From the NCBI GenBank assembly GCA_017644045.1, contig JAEPMI010000008.1, positions 248,001-312,000 of the forward strand: DNA of 64,000 nt, written 5' to 3'. This document shows, piece by piece, positions 9,472 to 19,049 of this stretch. Below the pieces are notes generated by a model, which saw only the letters and a list, made by a program, of their open reading frames with translations, did no database searches and had not been told where the DNA came from. A program made the translations under genes and the position numbers. Source of the DNA: Deltaproteobacteria bacterium (lineage in GTDB: Bacteria > Myxococcota_A > Polyangia > Polyangiales > Houyiibacteriaceae). Position 1 is the first letter of the stretch. Every line of letters starts with the position of its first letter.

Positions 9472-10391
9472 TCGCCCGGACGGAAGAGTATCACTGCATC
9501 GAGACCGGGGTCGTCCCGCCGGGAACGGATCACGAAGCCGGTGACCACCCCCACGAGGAGTGCTCCGGCCAGGATGAACGCCCAGTTCTTGCGAAACCAT
9601 TCACGAACCGGGGAGGGATCGTCGTCCTCTTCGGCTTCGTCGTCCCCTTCGCTCGCGGCCGCGTTGGCGGTCTCCTCCGGCGACGGGACGGTCGTGTGCG
9701 TGGGCTCCTCGGCTTCGGTCTCCGCCTCGGGCTCGGTCGCCACGCTCGCTTCGGCGTCGCGCTGCGCGCGACGATGGGCGGCCCGAGCTGCGCGGGCCGT
9801 GAAGGCGACGACGGCGTCGATGGGCTCGGCGTCGAGTCGGTCCCGGTAGAAGCGCTCCGCGTGCACGTCGAAGACCTCGGCGCGCATCGCCCCGTCCTGG
9901 CGGGACACGACGACCACCGCGTCGGCGCCGGCCATGGTGCCGAGACGCGCGAGGATCGGGCGGTCGTCGTCGCCGAAGCCGAGTCCTCGGCGCTCGCGCC
10001 GGACCCGTTCGAGGCCGTCTTCCTCGCTGTTCGGCTGTCCTCGAAGGGCAGCTCGGAGGCCGGGGTCGGTCGGTCGCTGGAGGCCGTCGGCGGCGAGCGC
10101 GTCGTCGATGGCGGTGGCGGTGGCCCGGAGGGCCTCGTCGGGGTCGCCCGCGACGACGACGGCGACCTTTCCGGTGGCGGGCTCGGCGGCGGCGCTCGGC
10201 GCTCGGCTGTCGGAGTCGGCGTTCGGCTCTCGGCCGTCGGCGTCCGGCGCTCGGTCGGCGTCGGCGTTCGGCGCTCGGTCGTCGGCGTTCGGCGCTCGGT
10301 CCCCGGTCTCCGCGTCCTGGGCGACTGCCCAGGCGGGCACCCCCGCGAGGAGCGAGAGCAGAGCGAGAGCCATGACCGACCAGCGACCCAT
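9468..10391 (-). CDS. Predicted exported protein with low-complexity linker and C-terminal membrane anchor
   Basis: 307 residues from the ATG at 10391, chosen because it is followed at once by a signal peptide ('MALALLSLLAGVPAWAVAQ'). Next comes a linker of repeated units such as 'DRAPNADDRAPNAD', then a globular part of about 120 residues ('KVAVVVAGDPDEALRATA', 'MAGADAVVVVSRQDG') that resembles no enzyme I can name. An acidic stretch follows, then a membrane helix ('WAFILAGALLVGVVTGFVI') and a short tail. The stop overlaps the metallopeptidase start (ATGA), so translation is probably coupled and the two products may work together in the envelope. Divergent from the cystathionine beta-synthase gene. 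Confidence 0.7.
   Translation of the reverse strand: MGRWSVMALALLSLLAGVPAWAVAQDAETGDRAPNADDRAPNADADRAPDADGREPNADSDSRAPSAAAEPATGKVAVVVAGDPDEALRATATAIDDALAADGLQRPTDPGLRAALRGQPNSEEDGLERVRRERRGLGFGDDDRPILARLGTMAGADAVVVVSRQDGAMRAEVFDVHAERFYRDRLDAEPIDAVVAFTARAARAAHRRAQRDAEASVATEPEAETEAEEPTHTTVPSPEETANAAASEGDDEAEEDDDPSPVREWFRKNWAFILAGALLVGVVTGFVIRSRRDDPGLDAVILFRPGE
10192..10305. repeat. TCGG-rich imperfect tandem repeat inside a coding region
   Basis: Dense imperfect copies of TCGGCGTTCGGCGCTCGG-like units that encode the repeated 'DRAPNAD' linker of the minus-strand exported protein. A similar TCGG-rich minisatellite, read on the opposite strand and in another frame, lies in the FecR-TPR gene near 31778-31912. 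Confidence 0.75.
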
Positions 10392-10480
10392 GGTCCTCGG
10401 CCTAACACGGCCCCGAGAGCCCCGCGAGGCGGTGACGTGGCGCACGGCGCCCGGGCGCCATGCGAGCTACCCCCTCGACC

Positions 10481-11866
<1,386 letters not shown>

Positions 11867-11873
11867 GCCGTTG

Positions 11874-11894
11874 GCCCAAAACTCCGTTTTGGGC
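11874..11894 (+). terminator. Perfect 9-bp hairpin after the cystathionine beta-synthase gene
   Basis: Stem GCCCAAAAC / GTTTTGGGC with a TCC loop, starting 8 bases after the stop codon. Its position fits a terminator for the CBS gene. The T-run lies inside the 3' arm rather than after it. Confidence 0.65.
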
Positions 11895-11917
11895 GGGGGA
11901 TTTTGAGAAAATCCCCC
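11895..11917. terminator. Second perfect 10-bp hairpin directly abutting the first
   Basis: Stem GGGGGATTTT / AAAATCCCCC with a GAG loop, touching the first hairpin with no gap and ending 13 bases before the left end of the IS element. It may belong to the same terminator region, or may be what attracted the insertion. Confidence 0.6.
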
Positions 11918-11930
11918 CAGTCGCGATGGG

Positions 11931-11948
11931 TGTCAACGTAGTTGCCGC
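11931..11948. repeat. Left terminal inverted repeat of the IS
   Basis: TGTCAACGTAGTTGCCGC. The 11-base core GTAGTTGCCGC is identical to the right end read in reverse complement. Confidence 0.75.
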
Positions 11949-11956
11949 CAAGCCCG

Positions 11957-12994
11957 TCACGCTGAAAGAGCGTGATCGGGGATATCGATTCGGGTGTCCT
12001 TCGTAGGGTTCAGGGTGACGGTGGCGGGGTGCTCCCAGGTTCGGACGGGGCGGCTGCCCCACCGCTCCGGGTGCCGTTGGCGTGCGCGCTCGTAAACCGC
12101 TCGGCGCTTGGCGAGGATTTGCTCGGCGCGTCCTTCATGGCGATCGAGAGGCGAGACGAAGCCAATCCCGCTGTGGAGGTGATCGTGGTGGTACCAGTAC
12201 ACGAAGTCATCGGCCCAGTCGCGAGCGTCCGTGAGCGAGTCGAAGGGCGTGGTCGGGTACTCCGGGCGGTACTTGGCCGTTCGGAAGAGGCTCTCGGAGA
12301 ACGGGTTGTCATCGCTCACGTGCGGCCTGCTGTAGGACGCTTGGACCCCGAGTCGCTCCATGGTGGCTTTCAGCGTGGCGCCCTTCATGGGGCTGCCGTT
12401 GTCGGAGTGGAGGACCAGGTCGACGCCTGAGAGGCCCTCGCTCTCGAGCGCTGCCAAGAGCTCGTCGGTCGCCAGCTCGGAGCACTCCATGTCGTGAACG
12501 CTGTAGCCGACGATCTTCCGGCTCCACACGTCGAGGAAGAGATAGAGGAAGAAGTACTCCCCCGCGATGGTGGACCGAAGATAGGTGATGTCCCAGGACC
12601 AGACTTGCCCGGGCCCTGTGGCAACCTTCTCCTTCGGTCGCTGATAGACGGTCCCTCTCGCTCGACCGCGCCGAGTGATCAGCTCCTCTTCCCGCAACAC
12701 TCGGTAGAACGTCGACTCGGAGGCCAGGTAGACATCGCGGTCAGCGAGTATCGGGACGATCTGCTTGGGGGAGAGGTCACAGAACTCGTCGCTGTTGGCG
12801 ACGGCTTTGAGTTCTTCGCGCTCCTCCGGCGGGAGCTTGTTGGCAGGCGCGCTCTTGGGCCCACGGCGACGATCATCGCCATCAGGTCGAGCACGCCACC
12901 GTTGAATCGTCCTCGGGTCGAGTCCGACCTCTGTGCATGCCGGAGCCAAGCGAGCGCCTGCTCGTTGGGCCTCGGCGATCCAGCGGAGGATCAT
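11957..12994 (-). CDS. IS3-family transposase OrfB (DDE integrase)
   Basis: 345 residues. An N-terminal helix-turn-helix region ('VGLDPRTIQRWRAR') precedes the rve integrase core. Catalytic residues are visible in order: Asp in 'VWSWDITYLRS', Asp in 'LVLHSDNGSPMKG' and Glu in 'NPFSESLFRTAKYR', matching the DD(35)E pattern of the IS3 group. The ATG overlaps the OrfA stop as ATGA. Expression by stop-restart coupling is therefore more likely than the -1 frameshift many IS3 members use to make OrfAB. The frame appears intact. Confidence 0.92.
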   Translation of the reverse strand: MILRWIAEAQRAGARLAPACTEVGLDPRTIQRWRARPDGDDRRRGPKSAPANKLPPEEREELKAVANSDEFCDLSPKQIVPILADRDVYLASESTFYRVLREEELITRRGRARGTVYQRPKEKVATGPGQVWSWDITYLRSTIAGEYFFLYLFLDVWSRKIVGYSVHDMECSELATDELLAALESEGLSGVDLVLHSDNGSPMKGATLKATMERLGVQASYSRPHVSDDNPFSESLFRTAKYRPEYPTTPFDSLTDARDWADDFVYWYHHDHLHSGIGFVSPLDRHEGRAEQILAKRRAVYERARQRHPERWGSRPVRTWEHPATVTLNPTKDTRIDIPDHALSA

Positions 12995-13503
12995 TTGCCG
13001 CTCTTCTCGTCCGTGTCGCCTTCCTCTTCCGCCGAGAGGAAGGCCTTCACTTTTCCCCGCAGCACCAGGAGGGCAGCGGTCTCGGCGAGGGCCTTCTCCT
13101 TCCGCTCGAGCTCTTTGCGGAGCCTACGGATCTCTTTCTCCTCGGGTGTGTGGCCTCGCCGCGCTTGCCGCTTGAACGTCTCCAAGGCGGCTTGATCGAC
13201 CTCTCTCGTGAGCCGCTCGAGATCCGCGCGGTGAAGACCCTCGCGGCGAAGGAAGGCTCCGAGCTCGGGCTCGACGAGCCCCGCCGCCTCTCGCACCAGA
13301 CGGATCTTCTCGGTCGACGACCACTTCTCCCCGCGGAAAGGCTTGTCGGATTTCGGCATCTTCCCGAGCTTCGCGTCTCGAAGCCATCGAGACAACGAGG
13401 GCTGCGAAACATCGACCTCATTCGCCAGAGCGGTGGCCGACATCGCGCCGGGTCCCGTCATCTTCTCCACCATCTTCTGCTTGAACCTCGCCGAGTAGGG
13501 CAT
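12991..13503 (-). CDS. IS3-family transposase OrfA (DNA-binding)
   Basis: 170 residues from the ATG at 13503 ('MPYSARFKQKMVEKM'), which fits the usual OrfA N-terminus better than the longer frame. The first ~60 residues form a helix-turn-helix for terminal-repeat binding ('MSATALANEVDVSQPSLSRW'). The C-terminal half is a charged coiled coil ('IRRLRKELERKEKALAE') of the leucine-zipper type used for OrfA/OrfAB assembly. It overlaps OrfB by four bases. The right IS end lies about 60 bases upstream. Confidence 0.88.
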   Translation of the reverse strand: MPYSARFKQKMVEKMTGPGAMSATALANEVDVSQPSLSRWLRDAKLGKMPKSDKPFRGEKWSSTEKIRLVREAAGLVEPELGAFLRREGLHRADLERLTREVDQAALETFKRQARRGHTPEEKEIRRLRKELERKEKALAETAALLVLRGKVKAFLSAEEEGDTDEKSGK

Positions 13504-13544
13504 GGTCCTCTCTCTTTCGCGCCCCCTGGAGTGGATCAGGTCAC

Positions 13545-13562
13545 GCGGCAACTACCCTGGCA
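13545..13562. repeat. Right terminal inverted repeat of the IS
   Basis: Reverse complement reads TGCCAGGGTAGTTGCCGC, matching the left end at 15 of 18 positions. Confidence 0.75.
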
Positions 13563-13695
13563 CAGGGGGGTCGTCGCGAGTGAATCGCTCCTCCTTTCCC
13601 CCAAAAACCTGAAGGTCTCGCGGCGAAGCCGCTCGGTGCGTCCTCGCGCTTCGCGCTGCGTCCTCCCGGGCTCTTCCGCTCGAACTGCCTTCTGG

Positions 13696-13720
13696 GCCGG
13701 TCGCCGCGCTAGCGACCGGC
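13696..13720. terminator. Perfect 9-bp hairpin around the stop of the GH13-GH77 gene
   Basis: Stem GCCGGTCGC / GCGACCGGC with a 7-base loop that contains the TAG stop (13709-13711). There is no T-tract. It probably protects or terminates the 3' end of the glucan gene. Confidence 0.6.
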
Positions 13721-16700
13721 TGCCATCACGCGTTCGTGTAGCCAGGCGGCGCGACCGTCCGTGAACCAGCCGGTCATGCGCCACTGCCACTGATCGTCGG
13801 CGGTGCCGGGGGTGTTCATCCGGGCCTCGCTGCCGAGCCGCAGCAGGTCCTGCGCCGGGAAGACGGTGAGGACCGGTGCGCTCGCGAGCGCGTGTTCGAT
13901 CAGCGCGTCGACGACCTGCGGTCCCTCGACGTCGTCGGCGAGACCGAGGGTCTGGCGCACGTCCGCGCGCACCTCGGGGCTGGCCTCGCGCCACCAACCG
14001 AGCGTGGTGTCGTTGTCGTGGGTGCCGGTGTAGAGCGCGGTGTCGGCGTCGCAGCGCTCCGCGCGGTGGATGTTGTCCGGGCCGCTGCCGTAGCCGAACT
14101 GCAGGACGCGCATGCAGATGTGGCCGACCTCGCGACGGAGCACGTGCACCGGCTCGTCGATGTCGCCGAGGTCTTCGGCGATGAGGGCCTTCGGGCCCAG
14201 CGCCTCGGTGAGGGCGTCGAAGACGGCGACGCCGGGCCCGGGAACCCACTCGCCGGTGCGCGCGTCGGGGGCATCGCCGGGCACGGCCCAGTAGGCGCTG
14301 AAGGCGCGGAAGTGGTCGATGCGGAGCTGCGGCGTCCACGCGAGGTTGCGGCGCATGCGTTCCACCCACCAGCGGTAGCCGCCCTGGTCCATCGCCTGCC
14401 AGTCGTAGAGCGGGTTGCCCCAGCGCTGCCCGAGATCGCTGAAGGCGTCCGGCGGCACACCGGCGCAGCGCGTGGTCTGACCTTCGTCGTCGAGCTCGAA
14501 GAGCTCCCGGTGGACCCAGACGTCCGCGCTGTCGTGCGCGACGTAGATGGGGAGGTCGCCGACGAGGGTGATGCCGCGGGCTTCGGCGCGCCGACGCAGC
14601 CGCGCCCACTGTCGGTCGAAGAGAAAGCTGAGGGCCACGACGTCGCCGGTGGCGTCGGCGTGCTCGGCGCGCGCTGCGGCGAGGGCGTCGGGTTCGCGGT
14701 CCCGAACGGGCGCGGGCCAGCGCCACCAGCAGTCGCCCTCGTGGACGTCGTGGAGCACCTGGAAGAGCGCGACGTCCGCGAGCCAGGCGTTCGTCTCTCG
14801 ATACGCGTCCAGGTCCGAGCGCCACGGGTGCCCGGCACGGAGCCGCTGCGCCGCGAGTCGAAGCAGGGGCATCTTCGCCGCGCGCACCGCCTCGAAGTCG
14901 ACGCGGTCGTCGCTCGGTGCGTCGGCCTGGGCGGCCTCGTCGACCGAGAGCAGTCCTGCGACCGCCAGGTCGCGTAGGTCGATCAGCAGCGGGTTGCCGA
15001 GCAACGACGCCGGGCTCGTGTACGGCGAGGCGCCGCCGCCGACGGCGCAGAGCGGGAGCACCTGCCACGCGGCCAGTCCGGCTTCGGCCATCCAGTCGAT
15101 GAGCGCGCGCGCCGAGGCGCCGAGCGTCCCGATGCCCTCCGGCCCCGGGAGGCTCGTGGGATGCAGGAGAAGACCGGCGGCACGCGGGGGCAAGCTGCCG
15201 TCCGCGGGCGGTCCGATGGGGCGGGGCGGCGGCAGCGACTCGAGCGCGTCGTGGAGGTCCGCGCTCGCGCGCCCGTCGAGGTGCGCGGCGAGCCGCGCCC
15301 AACGCGAGTCGTCGGCGAGTGGCTCGATCTCGAAGGTCACGCGGTGAGCCCAGGGCTCGAGGCGAACGGGCAGCCCGCCGGTGAGCTCGTCGCGGTGGCA
15401 GAGCCGGTGGCCGCCGTTCGCGTGGTCCTTCAGCGACCACCAGGTCCCTTCGCTCGCGTCGATGCCGAGGCACTCGGCGAGGGACGCGCCCGTGCGCCCG
15501 CAGGGCGAGAGGCGGCCGCGGATCGCATGTGGGCTGTTGTTCACCAGCACCAGCGCACGCTGGCCGTCGCGCCGCTGCGAGAACGCGAAGACGTCCTGGC
15601 TCACGCGCCCCGACGGCTCGACGACGTCGAAGAGACGAAGGCTCTCGGCGGACGCGAAGAGCGACCGGCGCTCGAGCAGCGGCCTCAGCTCGCGATCGTG
15701 CCGCGCGATGAGCGCGTCCGAGGGCTGCTCGTCCCGGCGCGGGCGGGAGAATTCCATGCCGTACTTCTCGGCGAGGCCTTCGACCTGCCCGTGACCGAAC
15801 ATCGGCAGCCCGGGCAGCGTCGCCATGAGCGTGCTGACGGCGAAGAAGCGATCGCCATCGCCGAACTGGTCCCGGGCGCTCTCCTCGTCCGGGTTGTTCA
15901 TGAAGCTGACCAGGCGCTCGAGGATGCGCGGTTCCTCGGCGAGGGTCTCGGCCAGCAGCGCTCGGTAGCCGGCGTTGTCGCCGTCCCGGAGCATGTGCAT
16001 GAACGCGCTGTTGTAGACGCGGTGCATGCCGAAGTCGCGGACGAAGACGCCCTCCATCATCCAGAACGCCTCGGCGAGCAGGAGCGTGTCCGGCGCGTCG
16101 CGCTCGATGCGTGCGACGACCTCGCGCCAGAACTCCTCGGGCATCGCCGCGTCGAAGGCCTCCGGCGACGCTGCGCGCTCGGCGCGTGAGGGAATGGCGC
16201 CCCCGTCGCCTGGCGCCGGATGCCAGAGGCGCCGCACGTGTCGACGCGCGAGCGTCATGGCGGCGTCGAAGCGGATGACCGGGAAGCGGCGCGCCACGTC
16301 GACGATGGTGTCCAGCACCGCCTCGCGGACCTCCGGCTTCAAGTAGTCGAGCTGCGCGGTGTCGTTCCACGGCATTCGAGTGCCGTCGTTGCCGTGATAG
16401 AGGTAGCGGGTCTCGCCGGTGGTCGGGTCCCGTCGCTCGAAGACCACGGCGGCGTCGCTCTCGCGCCAGTAGCCGTCTTCGATGCGGACCTCGATGCGCG
16501 CGTCGCCGGAGAGGTTCGGTCCCGTGAAGCGGTAGCCGGGGAAGGGCGGCTCCGCGACCTGCACGAACCAGTCGGGGTGCTCGGCGACCCAGCGGCCATC
16601 GATGCCGACGTGGTTGGGCACCATGTCGGCCGCGAGCCGGAGCCCGCGCGCGGTGCATCGCTCGCGCAGCTGCTGGAGCGCGCCCTCGCCGCCGAGCTCG

Positions 16701-17575
16701 CTCGCGATCGCGTAGTCCTCGAGCGCGTACGCGCTGGCGACGGCGTCGGCCACGCCGCGCTCGCGCTTGATGGCGGCGCTCGCCGGGCTGCGCGCCCAGA
16801 GGCCGATCAGCCAGAGGCCGTTGAAGCCGCGGTGCACCAGCTGGTCGAGCGCTTCGTCCGGGATCGCGTCCAGGGTGCGGATGTCACGACCGAAGCGCGC
16901 GGAGAGCTGGTGGAGCCAGACGCGGGTGTGCTTGGCGACCAGGACCAGCTCGCGCATCCACGCGCGGTCATCGCTGAAGCTCGCGGGGCCGGGGCCTCCG
17001 CGCCAGCCCGGTGCGTCGTGGTGCTCGCGGCCCGGACCTTCGAAGGTCCCCTTCGCGGCTTCGGCGAGCCCGTCCTGCGCCCGAAGCAGCCGCTGCCGCA
17101 TCGTGTCGTCGAGAACGTCGGGCCAGTTCGCGAGCACCCACGCGAGCTGTGCGAAGAGGTCGGTCGGGTGCGCGCGGCTCGGCGCGAGGAGCAGGTCGGC
17201 GAGGCCTTCACCGTTGCCGCTGCCCTGCCGGATGAGCGCTTCGCCGAGCCCCGGGAGCACGGGCACGCGGTCGGGGCCGGTCAGCGGCGCGAGCGGACCG
17301 AGCGCCGGGTTCTCGCGCCGCGCCCACGCGATCAACGCCGACGCGACCTCGGTCTGGCTCTCCGGTCGACGCCAGAGCGCGAGCTCGTCATCCCAGCCAT
17401 GCATCGAGCGACTCGCGAGGTCGAGCGCGTGGCTCTCCTCGTCGCCGAGGGTGGCACTCAACTTCCGCGTCAGCGCCAGCTCGAAGACCGCCGCAGCCGG
17501 AGCCAGCGCGCGTGCGGCCACCGGGAGCTCGTCGCGGGAGCGCTCGCGGTGCGTGAGGAGATCGGCCGACGCCAT
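13709..17575 (-). CDS. GH13 glycosidase fused to GH77 4-alpha-glucanotransferase (MalQ-like)
   Basis: 1,288 residues from ATG 17575; a start at 17683 would run into the divergent GH57 gene. After a ~200-residue helical N-terminus comes a GH13 barrel: 'ADMVPNHVG' (region I), 'IRFDAAMTLA' (nucleophile Asp, about residue 437), 'LLLAEAFWMMEG' (acid/base Glu, about 502) and 'FMNNPDEES' (third Asp). The C-terminal ~500 residues are a GH77 amylomaltase: 'HPTSLPGPEGIGTLG', 'LRIDHFRAF' (nucleophile), 'LIAEDLG' (acid/base) and 'YTGTHDNDTTLGWW'. GH77 enzymes move maltooligosaccharide units between alpha-1,4-glucans; the GH13 half may trim or remodel them. No signal peptide, so probably cytoplasmic glycogen/maltodextrin metabolism together with the divergent GH57 gene. 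Confidence 0.88.
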   Translation of the reverse strand: MASADLLTHRERSRDELPVAARALAPAAAVFELALTRKLSATLGDEESHALDLASRSMHGWDDELALWRRPESQTEVASALIAWARRENPALGPLAPLTGPDRVPVLPGLGEALIRQGSGNGEGLADLLLAPSRAHPTDLFAQLAWVLANWPDVLDDTMRQRLLRAQDGLAEAAKGTFEGPGREHHDAPGWRGGPGPASFSDDRAWMRELVLVAKHTRVWLHQLSARFGRDIRTLDAIPDEALDQLVHRGFNGLWLIGLWARSPASAAIKRERGVADAVASAYALEDYAIASELGGEGALQQLRERCTARGLRLAADMVPNHVGIDGRWVAEHPDWFVQVAEPPFPGYRFTGPNLSGDARIEVRIEDGYWRESDAAVVFERRDPTTGETRYLYHGNDGTRMPWNDTAQLDYLKPEVREAVLDTIVDVARRFPVIRFDAAMTLARRHVRRLWHPAPGDGGAIPSRAERAASPEAFDAAMPEEFWREVVARIERDAPDTLLLAEAFWMMEGVFVRDFGMHRVYNSAFMHMLRDGDNAGYRALLAETLAEEPRILERLVSFMNNPDEESARDQFGDGDRFFAVSTLMATLPGLPMFGHGQVEGLAEKYGMEFSRPRRDEQPSDALIARHDRELRPLLERRSLFASAESLRLFDVVEPSGRVSQDVFAFSQRRDGQRALVLVNNSPHAIRGRLSPCGRTGASLAECLGIDASEGTWWSLKDHANGGHRLCHRDELTGGLPVRLEPWAHRVTFEIEPLADDSRWARLAAHLDGRASADLHDALESLPPPRPIGPPADGSLPPRAAGLLLHPTSLPGPEGIGTLGASARALIDWMAEAGLAAWQVLPLCAVGGGASPYTSPASLLGNPLLIDLRDLAVAGLLSVDEAAQADAPSDDRVDFEAVRAAKMPLLRLAAQRLRAGHPWRSDLDAYRETNAWLADVALFQVLHDVHEGDCWWRWPAPVRDREPDALAAARAEHADATGDVVALSFLFDRQWARLRRRAEARGITLVGDLPIYVAHDSADVWVHRELFELDDEGQTTRCAGVPPDAFSDLGQRWGNPLYDWQAMDQGGYRWWVERMRRNLAWTPQLRIDHFRAFSAYWAVPGDAPDARTGEWVPGPGVAVFDALTEALGPKALIAEDLGDIDEPVHVLRREVGHICMRVLQFGYGSGPDNIHRAERCDADTALYTGTHDNDTTLGWWREASPEVRADVRQTLGLADDVEGPQVVDALIEHALASAPVLTVFPAQDLLRLGSEARMNTPGTADDQWQWRMTGWFTDGRAAWLHERVMAAGR

Positions 17576-17605
17576 GGCGCTCCCATTATCAGCGCCCCCG
17601 CCCCG

Positions 17606-17624
17606 AGGCGAGGCAGATTCGCCT
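17606..17624. promoter_or_regulatory. Inverted repeat in the divergent glucan promoter region
   Basis: AGGCGA, a 7-base spacer, then TCGCCT: a perfect 6-bp inverted repeat in the 91-base gap between the two divergent glucan genes. It could be an operator for shared control; no matching regulator gene is adjacent. Confidence 0.3.
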
Positions 17625-17666
17625 GCACTGGAACCGAGCCCCGCTTTCGGCGATACCTCGGCACCG

Positions 17667-19046
17667 ATGCCCGCGATCGTCATTCACGGCCACTTCTATC
17701 AGCCGCCCCGCGAGGACCCGGCGACCGGCCTGGTCCCGCGCCAGCCCTCCGCCGCGCCCTTTCACGACTGGAACCAGCGCATCACCGACGAGTGCTACCG
17801 GCCCAACCTCGCCGCTCGGATCCTCGGTGAGCACGGCGAGGTCGTGCGGACGTTGAACACCTGGGAGCGCATCAGCTTCGACGTCGGCCCCACGCTCCTG
17901 CGCTGGATGGCGCTCGAGGCCCCGGCCGTGCTGGAGGGCATCGTCGCTGCCGACGCCGCGAGCGTCGTGCGACTCGGCCACGGCAACGCCATGGCGCAGG
18001 GCTACCACCACGCCATCCTCCCGCTCGCGAGCGAGCGCGACCGACGCACCGAGGTCCGCTGGGGCCTCGCCGACTTCCGCCGACGCTTCGGCCGGGAGAG
18101 CGAGGGCTTCTGGTTGCCGGAGTGCGCGGTCGACGAGGCCACCCTCGAGGTGCTCGCCGAGGAGGGCGTTCGCTTCGTGGTGCTGGCGCCCGAGCAGTGC
18201 GCGAGCGTTCGCGCGAACGGCGAGTGGCGCGACGTCACCCCGGAGACGCTCGACACCGGCCGCGCCTACCGCATCCCGCTGCCGTCCGGGCGCTCGATCG
18301 CGGCCTTCTTCTACGACGCCGGCCCGGCTCAGGGCGTCGCCTTCGGCGGCTGGCTCGACAACGGCGAGGCCATGGCTCACCGCTTGGCCGAGCGCGAGGG
18401 GCTCGTCCACTTCGCCACCGACGGCGAGAGCTACGGCCACCACCACCGCTACGGCGAGATGGCCCTCGCGTACGCGCTCGAGACGCTCGAGGCGCTCGGT
18501 GTCGCGGTGACCAACTACGGGGCCTGGCTCGCCGCGCATCCGCCCGAGCTGGAGGCGCGGGTGGTTTCACCGAGCGCGTGGAGCTGCGCCCACGGCGTCG
18601 GCCGCTGGTCGCGCAACTGCGGGTGCGCGATCGACCCGGCGCGGTCGGGGAAGCACCAGTGGCGAGCGACGCTCCGTGGCGCGCTCGATGCGCTCCGCGA
18701 ACGCCTCGACGAGGTCTACGAGGCGCGGATGCGATCCCACGGCGAGGATCCCTGGGCCGCGCGCGACCGATGGATCGAACGGCTACTGGATGACGAGTCG
18801 GCGGGTCGGCCGATCGGCGCACCGGCGAACGAAGTCGAGACCCTGCTCGAGCTCGCGAACCATCGGCTGATGATGTTCACGAGCTGCGGCTGGTTCTTCG
18901 ACGACCCCGCGGGCATCGAGCCGGTCCAGCTCCTCCGCTACGCGCGTCGCGCGATCGAGCTCTGCGTTGCCCTGGGCGGCCCCGAGCTCTCGGCCGACTT
19001 CCGCCGAGACCTCGGCGACATCGCCGAGGTCTGGGACGGTCTCTAG
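17667..19046 (+). CDS. GH57-family glycoside hydrolase (DUF3536-type, short form)
   Basis: 459 residues. The start 'MPAIVIHGHFYQPPRED' is the standard beginning of the GH57/DUF3536 group. Further signatures are 'GHGNAMAQGYHHAILPLA', 'EGFWLPECAVDEATL' (WLPE motif near the expected nucleophile), 'HFATDGESYGHHHRYG' (catalytic Asp region), 'WSCAHGVGRW' and 'MFTSCGWFFDDPAGIE'. GH57 enzymes act on alpha-glucans as amylases, transferases or branching enzymes; the exact reaction cannot be read here. Relatives of this group are often longer, with extra sequence after the 'TSCGWFF' motif, which this protein lacks. Its stop is 3 bases from the convergent NIDO gene, with no hairpin between. Confidence 0.85.
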   Translation: MPAIVIHGHFYQPPREDPATGLVPRQPSAAPFHDWNQRITDECYRPNLAARILGEHGEVVRTLNTWERISFDVGPTLLRWMALEAPAVLEGIVAADAASVVRLGHGNAMAQGYHHAILPLASERDRRTEVRWGLADFRRRFGRESEGFWLPECAVDEATLEVLAEEGVRFVVLAPEQCASVRANGEWRDVTPETLDTGRAYRIPLPSGRSIAAFFYDAGPAQGVAFGGWLDNGEAMAHRLAEREGLVHFATDGESYGHHHRYGEMALAYALETLEALGVAVTNYGAWLAAHPPELEARVVSPSAWSCAHGVGRWSRNCGCAIDPARSGKHQWRATLRGALDALRERLDEVYEARMRSHGEDPWAARDRWIERLLDDESAGRPIGAPANEVETLLELANHRLMMFTSCGWFFDDPAGIEPVQLLRYARRAIELCVALGGPELSADFRRDLGDIAEVWDGL

Positions 19047-19049
19047 GTC

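Larger units (their letters stand above)
11931..13562 (-). mobile_element. IS3-like insertion sequence, complete-looking
   Basis: About 1.63 kb holding two overlapping transposase frames on the minus strand. The two ends match as inverted repeats over 18 bases with 3 mismatches: TGTCAACGTAGTTGCCGC at the left and TGCCAGGGTAGTTGCCGC (complement strand) at the right. Both have the TG...CA termini expected in the IS3 family. A clear 3-4 bp target duplication is not seen with these ends; moving the right end to 13564 would give GGG on both sides. The element sits between the CBS terminators and the 3' end of the GH13-GH77 gene and disrupts no gene that I can see. Confidence 0.85.

Noticed and set aside
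13536-16658. Long minus-strand ORF of 1,040 residues in another frame of the glucan gene
   Set aside because: Its translation is a low-complexity Arg/Ala/Pro sequence, while the overlapping frame has intact GH13 and GH77 motifs.
17576-17683. Upstream start at 17683 for the GH13-GH77 gene
   Set aside because: It would overlap the GH57 start on the other strand, and the extra residues look non-coding; ATG 17575 is preferred.
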